From assembly GCA_964019335.1 (NCBI GenBank), contig OZ025650.1:931948-995947 (forward strand): a stretch of DNA of 64,000 bases, given 5' to 3'. This document shows positions 8,062 to 17,932 of this stretch, in pieces. Source of the stretch: Diplonema japonicum (Eukaryota > Euglenozoa > Diplonemea > Diplonemida > Diplonemidae). The first letter of the stretch is position 1; every line of letters begins with the position of its first letter. Position numbers and translations under genes: made by a program. The notes beneath the pieces are model-generated. The model did no database searches. It worked only from the letters and a program-made list of their open reading frames with translations, and had not been told where the DNA came from.

Positions 8062-10557
8062 ATGCCTATTGTCAGAGTGTCCGGTACAAGCCGTCCGTGG
8101 CCAGAAGAGCCCAAGCCGAAGAAGTCTTGTTTCCGGCCTGTCAGTGATGAGTGTGGCGTAAGATCGGCACGTGAGGGGAGTGATTTTGTGCCTGTAAACA
8201 AAGGGGTGGTGAAGGAAGTAAGAGAGGTGAAGATAGTGAAGTCGAAGGAAGTTCCTCAGTCGAAAAAGCAAACCCTATGTGGTGTACGGGGGAAGACCTT
8301 TTGCAGCAAAAAGGCACCCCCCAACGAGATTCTCCGCATTGTGGAGGTTCCTGTACCTGTGGAGATCCCTGTGCACATAGAAGTGCCAGTGGAGGTTCCT
8401 GTACCTGTTGAGATCCCTGTGCACATACAAGTGCCTGTGGAGGTTCCTGTGCATGTTGAAGTGCCCGTTCCTTTTGAGGTGCATGTGCCCAGCGAAGCAC
8501 CTGTTCACACCCCCCTTCCCACTTCCCCCGTGCCACGTGACAATGTCATCTTGTACTCCCATTCCCCACCCCCCATCGTCAGCTGTGCCTCACCGAGTCA
8601 AGTGAAGGCGGTCTCATCACCTCTATTTTACCAGGAGTCTGCCTTTGCAGTTCCCAATCGTTCCTCTCCGAAGACACCTCGTGATGCGAAGCCCCTTTTC
8701 GCCAAATCACACCACTCGATCTCTCCAGCGAAGCAGCGCCCACCCCTCTTCACAACGTCCGATAACCTTGCCATACCCCGACAGACCACCTCACCCCCTG
8801 TGTCTCCTAGACCCCACCTCTCTGCAAGCAGTAACTACGTCGCCACACCTAGGCGCTCTGAGGCACTAATTGAGCAGTCTTGTCCCTCGTTGTGCGTCTT
8901 CCCAGACCCCGTTCCGGCGCGGCCAACATCGCCGAAGCGAGTGCACCTGTTCAGCCAAAGCAACTCCCTAGCTGTGTCCCCAACTAATCAAAAAGCGGCT
9001 GTGGCACGGGAACCCCTGATGTTGTTCACAAAGAGTGACGAGATGGTCCTTAAGAAGCAGCGTGAAGTGTTGTACCCAAAGGTTGACAGCATAACAGTGC
9101 CCAGGGCACGGGAAATAAGAAAGGAGGTAGTACTCTCTTCACACAGTAACTCACTTGTTTCGCCCAGAGCCAAAGAAGCAAGGACTGTGCCGAGCATGCC
9201 TAGTGTACCGCGGGAAGAAAAGAGAGAAGTTATGTTGTATGGAGACGGTTGTTCCTTGTCAGTACCCAGGGAAAGAGAAAGGGGGGAAGTTGTTTTATAC
9301 AGCACCGGCAGCGTGTTGAGAAGAAGAGAAGAAACGAGCCGGGAAGTGGTCCTGTATGACAACAGCAATGTCCTGTCGGTTCCAAGGAACAGGGAAGTCA
9401 GGCAGGAAGTGGTCCTGTATTCAGAGAACCGTAAGTTGCAAGTGAGGAAAGAGAAGTGTAATCTTGTGGCTCGCAGCGAGGAACTTTCTGTGCCGCGGGA
9501 ACGGAAGCAGCCAATAAAGCTGTACGAGCAGATGGAGCACAGCCCTGCCCGACGCCGTCTTGAGGTGCAGCTCTACGGGCATAGCGAGGAGATGTCGATC
9601 GAACGTGAGAAGCCCACGCGAAGTAACACACCTGTGGAGGTATTCTCAACGGTGTCGTCTGTAGCGCGAGCGTCGCCTACGCCTGTGAGGCAGTTGGAGT
9701 ACAACGATTACCTTCTGGGTGTGGAGACAGAGTTCAAAACGGTTCCTGAGTCTTCTAGGGTACCTGATACACCGCCACATGTGTCAAAGGCCATCAGCTC
9801 TGCCGAGGAGCGTGTGTACATCCCGCCAAAAATGACGGGGCTGTGGTTGCATGGTGTGAGGGACGACACGTTCAGGGACAGGCTGCGGCCGTACTTGGTA
9901 CCAAGGCCAAATCCATTCATTAATGTGCGTGGGCGGGAAGAGGAGGTTCTAGACATGTGTTGCAGCACGGACGGGATCGAGGAGGACCTGGTGGCCGCTG
10001 CTATGGAGGTGATTGGGGAGGTGAGGGAAATGCAAGGCGTGTGCATTTTGAAGGCTAAGGCGGGGATGATGCGTGGGCTGGGACTGGACATGTCTATTCA
10101 GGACCCGCCAATGTTCGCGGACGAGGAAACGGCGGCTGTGCTGAGCTCGTTGTGGCAGTTGGACTACCCGCCAGGACAGGCAGAACTGTTCAAGAAGACA
10201 CTGCGGGATATTATTCAGCTGCTTCTGCCATACCTGAGGCAGGAAGCTCACAGTGGAAGGTACATTTCCCCTCCGAGGGGCTATAGACGTGATGCTGACG
10301 TGAGGATCCTAGCTACCGACCACAAAAAGATCTCCCCCCCTCGATCCAGACATCAGTCACAGCTGCAATTGCAGCAGGCACAGAGTAGCACCCCAAGCAG
10401 CCTGTTACGTTTCCCATCACCTGTGAAGTCGAAAACACCAATCACCCCCTCTACTGCTGCCCCTCATGACTATAAATACATCTCGCCGCTTCACAACCGA
10501 CATTCTTCCCGAGCCTCTCGAACCCAGACGTCCCGAACTTCTTTCCCTTCTTACTAG
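8062..10557 (+). CDS. VPV-repeat (articulin/alveolin-like) protein
   Basis: 831-aa protein from the ATG at 8062; an in-frame upstream ATG at 7900 would add T-rich-encoded sequence that looks untranslated. Residues about 95-155 are a run of VP-V/I-E units (EVPVPVEIPVHIEVPVEVPV), the composition typical of articulins and alveolins, membrane-skeleton proteins under the plasma membrane of protists. Residues about 160-530 carry roughly 15 degenerate 20-22-aa units of the form E-V-V-L-Y-x-x-S-N-x-L-S-V-P-R. A conserved-looking globular block (residues about 590-730, MTGLWLHGVRDDTFRDRLRP onward) and a low-complexity Ser/Pro/Arg tail follow. A submembrane cytoskeletal role is inferred from the repeats only. 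Confidence 0.7.
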   Translation: MPIVRVSGTSRPWPEEPKPKKSCFRPVSDECGVRSAREGSDFVPVNKGVVKEVREVKIVKSKEVPQSKKQTLCGVRGKTFCSKKAPPNEILRIVEVPVPVEIPVHIEVPVEVPVPVEIPVHIQVPVEVPVHVEVPVPFEVHVPSEAPVHTPLPTSPVPRDNVILYSHSPPPIVSCASPSQVKAVSSPLFYQESAFAVPNRSSPKTPRDAKPLFAKSHHSISPAKQRPPLFTTSDNLAIPRQTTSPPVSPRPHLSASSNYVATPRRSEALIEQSCPSLCVFPDPVPARPTSPKRVHLFSQSNSLAVSPTNQKAAVAREPLMLFTKSDEMVLKKQREVLYPKVDSITVPRAREIRKEVVLSSHSNSLVSPRAKEARTVPSMPSVPREEKREVMLYGDGCSLSVPRERERGEVVLYSTGSVLRRREETSREVVLYDNSNVLSVPRNREVRQEVVLYSENRKLQVRKEKCNLVARSEELSVPRERKQPIKLYEQMEHSPARRRLEVQLYGHSEEMSIEREKPTRSNTPVEVFSTVSSVARASPTPVRQLEYNDYLLGVETEFKTVPESSRVPDTPPHVSKAISSAEERVYIPPKMTGLWLHGVRDDTFRDRLRPYLVPRPNPFINVRGREEEVLDMCCSTDGIEEDLVAAAMEVIGEVREMQGVCILKAKAGMMRGLGLDMSIQDPPMFADEETAAVLSSLWQLDYPPGQAELFKKTLRDIIQLLLPYLRQEAHSGRYISPPRGYRRDADVRILATDHKKISPPRSRHQSQLQLQQAQSSTPSSLLRFPSPVKSKTPITPSTAAPHDYKYISPLHNRHSSRASRTQTSRTSFPSY

Positions 10558-10780
10558 GCAAGGCAGAAGGGATAGACCGAGTCTACCTTTAGCTTTATTG
10601 TTGTTTATTTGCTTCGGGGTTGCCATCATGTGTATTAGCATCCTCTTCTTTTTCACCCACCTCCCTTCATTGTTTGTTGATTTGTGGGTTTTTCTATCTT
10701 TCGTAGTGGTAGAATGACGGAACTTGTGTGCATTTTTAAATGGAGAATTTCTAAATGGGGGGGGGTCAAAAATTGTGCCC
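10558..10780. other. intergenic spacer
   Basis: T-rich spacer ending in a short G run and GTGCCC before a possible small ORF. No other feature is seen. Confidence 0.4.
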
Positions 10781-10999
10781 ATGGCATTTGATGCCTTCCT
10801 ACGAAATGCCCAGAGGGTTCTTGATGCGGTTTGGGGAAGTAATAGGGCTAATGTTCCGATGGTGGCAGTGCTGATAGGTATAGTTCCGAGCAGCTCGTCT
10901 GGACTAGCAGTGCTGTCGATAGTGCTCCTAAATGTCCATGGGTGCCGCGCACTACACCACTACACTGACGCATTAAACGAGTCTTGGCAATATACTTGA
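10781..10999 (+). CDS. doubtful small ORF
   Basis: A possible 72-aa protein starting MAFDAFLRNAQRVLDAVWG, with an amphipathic N-terminal helix. A 33-nt GT-AG segment inside it (gtatag...tagcag, about 10879-10911) is divisible by three and could be an intron. An acidic in-frame piece just downstream (ILEEDSDEVTIIE, in another frame) hints at a small spliced gene whose structure I could not resolve. No homology recognised. It could equally be non-coding. Confidence 0.25.
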   Translation: MAFDAFLRNAQRVLDAVWGSNRANVPMVAVLIGIVPSSSSGLAVLSIVLLNVHGCRALHHYTDALNESWQYT

Positions 11000-11517
11000 A
11001 GAAGATAGCGATGAGGTAACAATTATCGAAACCACTCGTACTACGGACGGATAGTGGCATTTGGCTGCCAGGCAGAAGTTGCACACATCTCCACGATGTC
11101 CAGCCGGTGCTAAGCTGATCTTGGGGTTTGTTTCATCAAAAAACCGGCATCGGGGCACAATTTGACCCCCTACTTACCCCAAGTGATACGATGGACCTTG
11201 TCAGCCGAACCCTCACGTGTAGTATTCTCTTCGTTTTTCTTCAGGTGTGATCACGGCCATCTTTTATTTTCTTGTTTATCTTTCATTCTTCTTTTCCTCT
11301 TGCCCTGCTCCTTTTTTGATTCACCTTCCTTTTATGGAAGAGTGGGAAAAAAAGGCCGAGCGAGGGAGGATGGAACTTTTTGTTCGTGGACTTGCACTGT
11401 AATATTACTTGACTCCCCCTTCCCAACCTCCTGTTAGAATTCCTGTACAAATTTTAAAGCACTTTATTTTTTGGTACCAATACTCCCATGCTCCCTTTAG
11501 CCCGCAGGAACACGCAC
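11000..11517. other. spacer, possible unresolved exons
   Basis: About 500 nt. The first 170 nt has balanced composition and could contain exons of the doubtful gene at 10781; the remainder is pyrimidine-rich and ends in CCCGCAG 10 nt before the next start. Confidence 0.35.
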
Positions 11518-11826
11518 ATGACAGCACCGGCATTCTGCGATGCTGTGGATCTCGCTAAGTCATTGTTAGACATTGAGTACTTGACAGATTCCTTTAGGCA
11601 GGTGATCGCAGGGCGGCTCACCCCCGCTGTTGACCACAGGGACCTGGACATCCAGATATCTACAAAAACGAAAACCATTGGTATTAAGAACGGTGTGGAG
11701 GCTGTTGTGTCGGGACGGCTTCTTACTAGTGAATCGGTCACCTTCTCCGCCACTTTCCTCTGCCAGAAGCACGCTGCGCTCACTCCCAGTTGGGTTATTA
11801 CTGTGTCTGCATTCACTCAGAACTAA
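11518..11826 (+). CDS. small hypothetical protein
   Basis: 102 aa from the ATG at 11518, which follows an acceptor-like CCCGCAG; an earlier in-frame ATG at 11488 lies before that acceptor and is less likely. The N-terminal half is helical (FCDAVDLAKSLLDIEYLTDS) and the C-terminal half alternates charged and hydrophobic residues like a small beta sheet (LDIQISTKTKTIGIKNGVEA and VVSGRLL, later SWVITVSAF). No signal peptide, membrane helix or known motif. Coding status rests on compact length and context; function unknown. Confidence 0.5.
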   Translation: MTAPAFCDAVDLAKSLLDIEYLTDSFRQVIAGRLTPAVDHRDLDIQISTKTKTIGIKNGVEAVVSGRLLTSESVTFSATFLCQKHAALTPSWVITVSAFTQN

Positions 11827-11934
11827 ACCTGATTCCTATCCTCACTGAGCCGCTAAAGCAATTTTCCCCTAGCTGAGTTTCGTATTAATTTAGTAAAATT
11901 CTTTACCATCTTTACATTCCCAGTACAGTGCAGC

Positions 11935-13590
11935 ATGTCCGTGACCGACGAGGATGTGAAGGCTGCTCTTGAGTCAGGAGCCTGGACTGAGAAGACAGAT
12001 AAGAAAACGGGGAAAACATATTATGTGAACAAAGCCACAAAGAAGACCTGCTGGGATCTGAAGAAGGAGCTTGCAAAGTCGAAGGGGGGTGATGCAAAGG
12101 AAGACGAGAAGAAAAAGACGGATAAAAAAGAAGAAAAAGCAAAGCCCGAGAAGAAGGAAGCTAAGAAGGAGAAAGAGAAGGAACCAAAAAAGGAGAAAGA
12201 GAAGGCGGAGAAGAAAAAAGAGGAGAAGTCAGAGCCTGCTGAGGCGGACCGCGAGAGCGTGGCTTCAGCGGCGAAGCCGACCAATTCATCGAGCAGACCC
12301 AAGCGGGGGAGCATGGTGTCCAACGTGTCACATGCAAGCAACGTGAGTAGGATGTCAGCGGCAACGGAGCGCACCATCGGCGGCGAGGTGCAGCCGTACA
12401 CGCCCATTATCATGCGCAGTGACAACCCGCACAAAGGGAAGTACATGACAGCCGTGACCCTCGAGGTCGCCTCAAAGGGTGTCGTCGACGGCCCTGACAT
12501 GGTCTACGGCTTTACTGAAAAGGAGGTCAAGCTCGCAGCCTCTTTACGCAGAGAGCAAATGCGGCAGAAGTACTACGACAGGATGTCCCTGCGTTCGTAC
12601 ATGGACGACAGACAAGGCGGACCTCGCTCTGGCAGCTTAGTCGAGGCGGCCGACTACTGGGATGGCGACATGTTGCACGGCGGCGGCCTGCCGTGTCCCG
12701 ACACACGCCGCTATATCGCACCTTCCAACATGTCACAAGTTACGGACGACGGTGGTAAGGACGGAGCACTCCGTGCGGCGTCTGCGTGTGGGGACGCATC
12801 TGGTGTGTTGCGACTGCTGAAGGAAGGCGGGGTGAGGGTCAATGAACCAAGGCAAGACGGGAAAACTGCCTTGCATCATGCTGCCCGACACGGACATCTT
12901 GAAGTGATCGAGATTCTTTTAGAGGCAGGCGCCGACCCTTTGCGGCCTGATATGAAGGGGCGCACCGCAGTGGACATGGCTGCGCAGTTTGGACAGCGTG
13001 GTGCTGTGTCATTACTGGAGAACAGAGGAGGAGGAAGCCCAGGGAGGGTACGGCACCACTGGCATTGCTCGCCAGACAGGTTGTCGCCAAGGTCTGCGAC
13101 GAGAGAGCCTAGTGGCACAGTGTACCCCACTGCATACCCAAACCCTGTAGAGACAAGGAGGCAGCTTACGGAAGACGTGACGGAGGCCATGAGCGGGATG
13201 TCAATGCTCGTGAAGGGGTGGATAAATGACTGGGGAAAGCATCCACAGGAGTCCATCGGGTATCCCCAAGGTTACAGGGAATACAGGAGAGGACCTCAAT
13301 ACGACCTGCCTAGCGAAACACAGAAGCACCCGGCCGGCCGTATTTCGCCGCCAAGGAACCCTCGCAGTCCTGGGATCCTGGACGAGCTTACCGCACACAT
13401 ATGGGCAGCAGCCAACAACGGCCCCCAACCAACGAACATAGACACGCCTCCTGCACCACCTCCTGCCCTTGGAGCTACTACCCCAACACCTATAAGATCC
13501 TGGGGGCCTGCTGCAGACACACCTCCTCGGGCACCTCAGTATCCTGCGGCACAGGCTTACTTGCTGCCTTCTGACGGTATTGATATATAG
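11935..13590 (+). CDS. WW domain plus ankyrin-repeat protein
   Basis: 551 aa. Residues about 17-47 form a WW domain, with the first Trp in AWTEKTDKKTGKTYYVNK and the second position in TCWDLKK; the usual C-terminal Pro is absent. A Lys/Glu-rich linker (residues 50-100) follows. Residues about 275-365 hold three ankyrin repeats (GALRAASACGDASGVLRLLK, then KTALHHAARHGHLEVIEILL, then RTAVDMAAQFGQRGAVSLLE). The C-terminus is Pro-rich and disordered. WW domains bind Pro-rich ligands and ankyrin repeats bind proteins, so an adaptor role is likely. The ATG sits one base after TGCAG. Confidence 0.85.
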   Translation: MSVTDEDVKAALESGAWTEKTDKKTGKTYYVNKATKKTCWDLKKELAKSKGGDAKEDEKKKTDKKEEKAKPEKKEAKKEKEKEPKKEKEKAEKKKEEKSEPAEADRESVASAAKPTNSSSRPKRGSMVSNVSHASNVSRMSAATERTIGGEVQPYTPIIMRSDNPHKGKYMTAVTLEVASKGVVDGPDMVYGFTEKEVKLAASLRREQMRQKYYDRMSLRSYMDDRQGGPRSGSLVEAADYWDGDMLHGGGLPCPDTRRYIAPSNMSQVTDDGGKDGALRAASACGDASGVLRLLKEGGVRVNEPRQDGKTALHHAARHGHLEVIEILLEAGADPLRPDMKGRTAVDMAAQFGQRGAVSLLENRGGGSPGRVRHHWHCSPDRLSPRSATREPSGTVYPTAYPNPVETRRQLTEDVTEAMSGMSMLVKGWINDWGKHPQESIGYPQGYREYRRGPQYDLPSETQKHPAGRISPPRNPRSPGILDELTAHIWAAANNGPQPTNIDTPPAPPPALGATTPTPIRSWGPAADTPPRAPQYPAAQAYLLPSDGIDI

Positions 13591-13729
13591 TCCCCCGCTT
13601 GGGAGGACCAGTACTGTATGCATCGTCCCTTTCCTAGATTCGTCGAGGGTTCGTTTTTTCTCCCCCATTTTGTACATCTTGTGTTTTGTTTTTGTTTTGT
13701 ATTTTTTTTATGTGTCCTTGTCCCACTTC

Positions 13730-14536
13730 ATGGTGATTCATCTCAGGCCTCTGGAAAAAAAAGGAAGAAAAGGGTGCGATGGGAAGGTGAAGATTGCAAC
13801 TGATGACGCGATGAACTTCCATGGTGAATTGATACCTGAGGCGTGCGAGGTGGTGTGTTTGGATGACGTGAACAATGGAATGCCGCTGCACGGGTGCACG
13901 GTGGACGGGTGGATGGTCCCGTGCCATGGGGGGGACTTGCTATTAATAAGGAAGGATTGTATTTTGAAGAGTTTCACGCACTGGAAGCTCCCGAAATTCG
14001 TGCCTAATGTTGATTTGAAGATCAGGTGTTCTGTTCATGTCGATGTCATTGCAGCTGTGCATCCCTTGAACCCCAATTTTTTGCCTGGTTGTTTCAAGAG
14101 AGCACTGATCACAGGGAGCTACAGCAGGGTCTTGGCAGCGACAAGGGAACGCGTTAAGAGCCAAGATTTCTACCGCTTTTACCACGCCAGGTTCAAGCCG
14201 GGCGACCACACCATCGTTCAACAGGACCCCATAGGTATTGGCCGCAACGTCTATACCCTATTTGCTCGTCCTGCAGACCCCTCTCTTGAGGTGAAGTACA
14301 TTCCTGACGATTTTGAACAACCCAAAACATATCCAGCTTGGTTGAAGCCGAACAAGAAGATAGAACTACCGGCTATTATGTGCCTTCCCAAGTCCACACC
14401 CCAGTCTCATTCAGAGAAGTTGCTTCTTGACATCAGGCCCAACGTGTCGGCTATTATGGGCATCACGCTGAGCCCGACGCCGCCTGAGCCGGGCTGCCTA
14501 GGCCTAGGGTGTGTATGCTTGGGAGGGTGTAACTAA
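13730..14536 (+). CDS. hypothetical soluble protein
   Basis: 268 aa if the ATG at 13730 is used; the ATG at 13811 (MNFHGELIPEACEVV) is an equally good start because conserved-looking sequence begins there. The body mixes beta strands and loops with several Cys residues and a motif HARFKPGDHTIVQQDPIGIG. The C-terminus is Pro/Gly/Cys-rich and ends LGLGCVCLGGCN. No family recognised; no signal peptide or membrane span. The reading frame overlaps the end of the WW-ankyrin gene only in its non-ATG extension. Confidence 0.6.
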   Translation: MVIHLRPLEKKGRKGCDGKVKIATDDAMNFHGELIPEACEVVCLDDVNNGMPLHGCTVDGWMVPCHGGDLLLIRKDCILKSFTHWKLPKFVPNVDLKIRCSVHVDVIAAVHPLNPNFLPGCFKRALITGSYSRVLAATRERVKSQDFYRFYHARFKPGDHTIVQQDPIGIGRNVYTLFARPADPSLEVKYIPDDFEQPKTYPAWLKPNKKIELPAIMCLPKSTPQSHSEKLLLDIRPNVSAIMGITLSPTPPEPGCLGLGCVCLGGCN

Positions 14537-15594
14537 AACAAAAGGAAGAATGGAAAAAAAAAAAAAAACAGTAAACAAGCCCCCCGTCAACCCATAAAGG
14601 GCGAAGAACTTGCCCCACAACAACCTCCTGGAAAAAAGGCCTCCTCCCCCCGTACCTCTGCTACAGTCATTCCAGTAGTTCCGATTAGCCCGACCACTCC
14701 AAAGCGCCTCCTTCCCTCGTCTTCCTGTGCTTATTCGGAACAGGCCCCAAGATGGGGGAAACTTGATATAACCAAATTCTCAGCGAAACCTAACGCGGGG
14801 ACATGATCAAAGATATATCTGCAATGTGGTGTCCTTTTTCTTATGTTTTGGACCCGGGGTGCGATCACTTCAAACTTAGACACAGCCATATTTTAAAGAA
14901 AAAATTAAAAAGAAAGTTTACACCAATTCAAGAAAAAAGAAGATACGAAGAAAGTTTTGTCTATTCTAGTTTTTATCTCCTTCCCCCCCCCCTTTTTTTT
15001 TGCTCTGCTTTTCATACTATTCATGACTGAAAAATCTTTGTGGAGATAGAAATAATATTGCATTAGTTTTTTTTTTTTGTCGGGTTTTTGAAAATAGAAG
15101 AGAACGGGGGTGGGGGGGAGTAGGGAATAAATAAACAGGCAGCGAGCACCTAGGGAGTGAAACGAGGAGATTACATTGAAGAAGGGAGGAAGTTAAAAGG
15201 GATTCACCTCTTCTTAGCTGCAACGAGGGTAAACTAGGTTGTCCCTTTTGTAATGAGAATGTTCCGTGAAGGGGAGAAAAGCTGCCTTTGTGCGCTGTCC
15301 CTTATTTTGGGTGCGTGTCAGGTTGCACCCAATTCTTGTGGATATTCCTTTCATCTCTCCTGTTTTTCTGTTCTATTTCTTCCCGTTACGGGCTGCATGC
15401 AACTAAAAGAGGGGTGGGTGGGGTAAATAAACAGGCAACCAAATAAGTGCAGCAAAATTTGGGTCACAATGATAAGGGAACCTGGGAAAGACGGGAAAGG
15501 GAAGCAATGAAAATTGAGGGGGGGGGGGGGGGGGGGGGTTCCTTTTTTTCCCCGTTTTTTTTTTCAGCTCGGGGCGACGAGTGGGATACTGCGG
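14537..15594. other. long spacer with G21 run and short direct repeat
   Basis: About 1 kb with no supported gene. The 14-nt sequence TAAATAAACAGGCA occurs twice, at about 15129 and 15424, each after a G-rich stretch. A perfect run of 21 G lies at 15518-15538, followed by a T-rich tract ending TTTCAG at about 15567, an acceptor-like site for the gene starting at 15595. Confidence 0.5.
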
Positions 15595-16032
15595 ATGTAC
15601 GCGGAGTCGCTGTTGAAATGGATGTCGGAGCTAAGATGGGTTAAAGAAGACACGACGTCGGAGGTGACGGCGGTGGAGTTAGCCCTAGACTTCGAAGCGA
15701 CGACACGAAGATCGCTGGGAGTGACGCAGGAGGAAAAGGCGCGAAGGATCAAGAAACTGATCCAAAAAGTGAACGACAGGTGCGCATTACAAGGAAAGAA
15801 AAAGCCTTTCCCGGCGAAGAACAAAACGAGAGTGAAGTCCCTCATGGCAATAGGAGGGAAGGCGGCGATAGGCTTTGCAAGGAGACCGATCTTCGCCTCA
15901 CGAGAAACCCAGGACAGGCTTAAAGAGCTGAAAACCAACCTGAAGAAGGACCGCATCAACCGTCTGCGAAAGACACTGGTATCCGCCATCGGAACGAAAG
16001 CGAGGCTCCAAAAGGGAAGCATCAAGAGATAG
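15595..16032 (+). CDS. basic protein, possible retroelement RT C-terminal remnant
   Basis: 145 aa, strongly basic (MYAESLLKWMSELRWVKED...). The arrangement of a short Trp-containing helix (LLKWMSELRW), then VTAVELALDFEATTRRSL, a Lys/Arg-rich linker and GFARRPIF resembles the region beyond the polymerase core in some protist non-LTR reverse transcriptases (W-x-E-L-x-L-D-F-like pattern). No catalytic YxDD segment is present, so at most this is a 3' fragment or a domesticated piece. The call is from recalled patterns and is tentative. The gene sits in one of the longest spacers of the left part, directly after a G21 run. Confidence 0.4.
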   Translation: MYAESLLKWMSELRWVKEDTTSEVTAVELALDFEATTRRSLGVTQEEKARRIKKLIQKVNDRCALQGKKKPFPAKNKTRVKSLMAIGGKAAIGFARRPIFASRETQDRLKELKTNLKKDRINRLRKTLVSAIGTKARLQKGSIKR

Positions 16033-16354
16033 ACCCCCACCCCCCCCTAAGGGTAGTCCTCGAGTGGGATTTGCCCTTAAACATCGCCTTTTTTTCAAGT
16101 GAGCATCCTGCACACTGAAACAAAATTTATCGAATTTTTTTTCTCCCTTCATATATTTGTCATACCCCACCGCCCTTTTCTTCGATACCACCGCAGTGGC
16201 GGCCTTATGAAGCGTAAGGTTTTCTTCTTTTTTTCGCACTGACCCTGAGCAGACAGAAGGGGTTTTGTCGAGAGACTCCTTTGGACTGTGGACAGGTCTG
16301 CGCCCCTTCTTTCTGTGCTTTCTCAGGCAACCCTATTATCCCACCCTTTATTTC
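16033..16354. other. spacer
   Basis: About 320 nt, T/C-rich, with a short run of C at 16033-16049. Nothing recognised. Confidence 0.45.
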
Positions 16355-17860
16355 ATGTACAGAATAGAAACCGTATTTCCCTCCTCAGCCGATGTAACGA
16401 TGACTTTGGCATCCAAGTACCAGCTGCTGCAAGCGCCCCGTCGCAGCAGCACGTTCATCGTGAATAGCAGCGACTTGTTCAGAGCACCCAACAAAACAGC
16501 GAGTGAACTTTTAATAAGATGGGTCAAAAAAGGGAAGCTGGATCAGAGACATTTCATCAGAGCTTTTTCAGTAATGTGCAAGCAACGGGTGCCATCCGAC
16601 CATAAGGTGTACCATGTGCTGGGAGAGGGGATTATGAATGAAATGTGGAGCCTGTACAACTGTTCGCAACTGCTGAACGCGCTTGCCATGCAGCGTGCTG
16701 TGGACCACCCGCTTGTGGACCATGCATTGTGTATCATCGCCACGAAAACGGGTGAAATTGACCTCAAGTGCTGGAGTAACATCTTCCATTCCTGTGCTGT
16801 CCTGCAGGCCCCTCTCTCTCCCGAGCTTACAAACAGCTTCGTTGCCGCTCTTGAAGCATCTATGCAGTCAGAGGACTTGTCCCGCATACCTGATAGCTTC
16901 TTAAACAGCGCCATACAAGGTGTCTACCATTACGGTGCCGTGTCTCCAACTCTGCTCCCCAACCTGGAGAAGTGGGTGTCCCTCGGCAAGCAGAGTGATA
17001 AGGTGCGTCACCAAATCGCAGCGCGCCTTGCTGTACTTGGATGCACGTCCGTGCCTTTAATCACCAAAATCGTCGGAGGCATCCTGGACCAAAGGCTCAC
17101 ACAGTACACATCGCGCGAAGTCAGCAAAGCACTTCTGCTGCTGAACAACGTGGCAACAATACACCCTTCAGGGCGGTCCTTTGTTGACCATGCATTGAAC
17201 AAGCTCTGCAGTCCCGTCGTGCTGCCTAGTATGAGCTATAAAAGACTTAACGATGTATTGTGGAAGGCGCGGTCTATATGTGGCATCGGATGCAGGATAA
17301 AGGTGGAGAAGCTTCTTGGTCTGCTGCATGACATGCCGAAGCTTAACTCAGTTGAGGACCACAACGCTGCAGCTCAGCTGCTGAACGTCACCATGCTGAT
17401 CGGTCTAAGCAAAGCTCCGTTCGTCCTCCGTTTGGTCCAAGAGCTCGACCCGCATGTCGTTGACGCGGTGAGTGCTTCACACGCCTTGGCTCCGCTGATT
17501 ATATCTCACGACCCACCTTCCTCTTCAGTCCTGATCTTTCTTTGCAAGGTTTTACAAGACCCAGTCAAGTCCGACAAAACAGAAAGAGCCGTAGATGTGG
17601 CGATGAGCTGGCTGCGTGAAAAATACCCTGGTGACTTCCTCATAAACGGCCCTACAGCCACCTCAATTGAGGGCCTGCTAAATAGTATTTCGGGTGAAAA
17701 AAGCAACAGGTTCAAGCCAGGGAAGCCCCCACGGTTTTCTGCGGAAGAAAGGTCACACCACAAAGCAAGGAAGCCGTGGGACCCGCAGCCCACCGACAGG
17801 ACGGTGTACACGAGGAAAAAGATTCGCGTGTGGTTGGAAGAAATGGATAGATTGGTTTGA
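16355..17860 (+). CDS. helical-repeat protein, possibly organellar
   Basis: 501 aa from ATG 16355; ATG 16400 (MTLASKYQLLQAPRRSS) is an alternative. The body (residues about 50-430) is a chain of paired helices with recurring Leu/Ala patterns, for example SQLLNALAMQRAVDHPLVDHA and QIAARLAVLGCTSVPLITK, like the helical repeats of RAP/FASTK-type mitochondrial RNA-binding proteins. The C-terminus is basic and Pro-rich (FKPGKPPRFSAEERSHHK...). The Arg/Ser-rich N-terminus could be a mitochondrial presequence. A role in organellar RNA metabolism is inference; no RAP domain was identified. Confidence 0.6.
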   Translation: MYRIETVFPSSADVTMTLASKYQLLQAPRRSSTFIVNSSDLFRAPNKTASELLIRWVKKGKLDQRHFIRAFSVMCKQRVPSDHKVYHVLGEGIMNEMWSLYNCSQLLNALAMQRAVDHPLVDHALCIIATKTGEIDLKCWSNIFHSCAVLQAPLSPELTNSFVAALEASMQSEDLSRIPDSFLNSAIQGVYHYGAVSPTLLPNLEKWVSLGKQSDKVRHQIAARLAVLGCTSVPLITKIVGGILDQRLTQYTSREVSKALLLLNNVATIHPSGRSFVDHALNKLCSPVVLPSMSYKRLNDVLWKARSICGIGCRIKVEKLLGLLHDMPKLNSVEDHNAAAQLLNVTMLIGLSKAPFVLRLVQELDPHVVDAVSASHALAPLIISHDPPSSSVLIFLCKVLQDPVKSDKTERAVDVAMSWLREKYPGDFLINGPTATSIEGLLNSISGEKSNRFKPGKPPRFSAEERSHHKARKPWDPQPTDRTVYTRKKIRVWLEEMDRLV

Positions 17861-17932
17861 TACTGCATTGGACCTTTATTTTTCTGCTGTTGTGCACAAA
17901 TCAGACATCACAGGCCTGGGTGTCGGGTAATA

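Noticed and set aside
14803-15030. 75-aa frame after the 268-aa hypothetical gene
   Set aside because: Low-complexity Lys/Phe-rich sequence without coding pattern.
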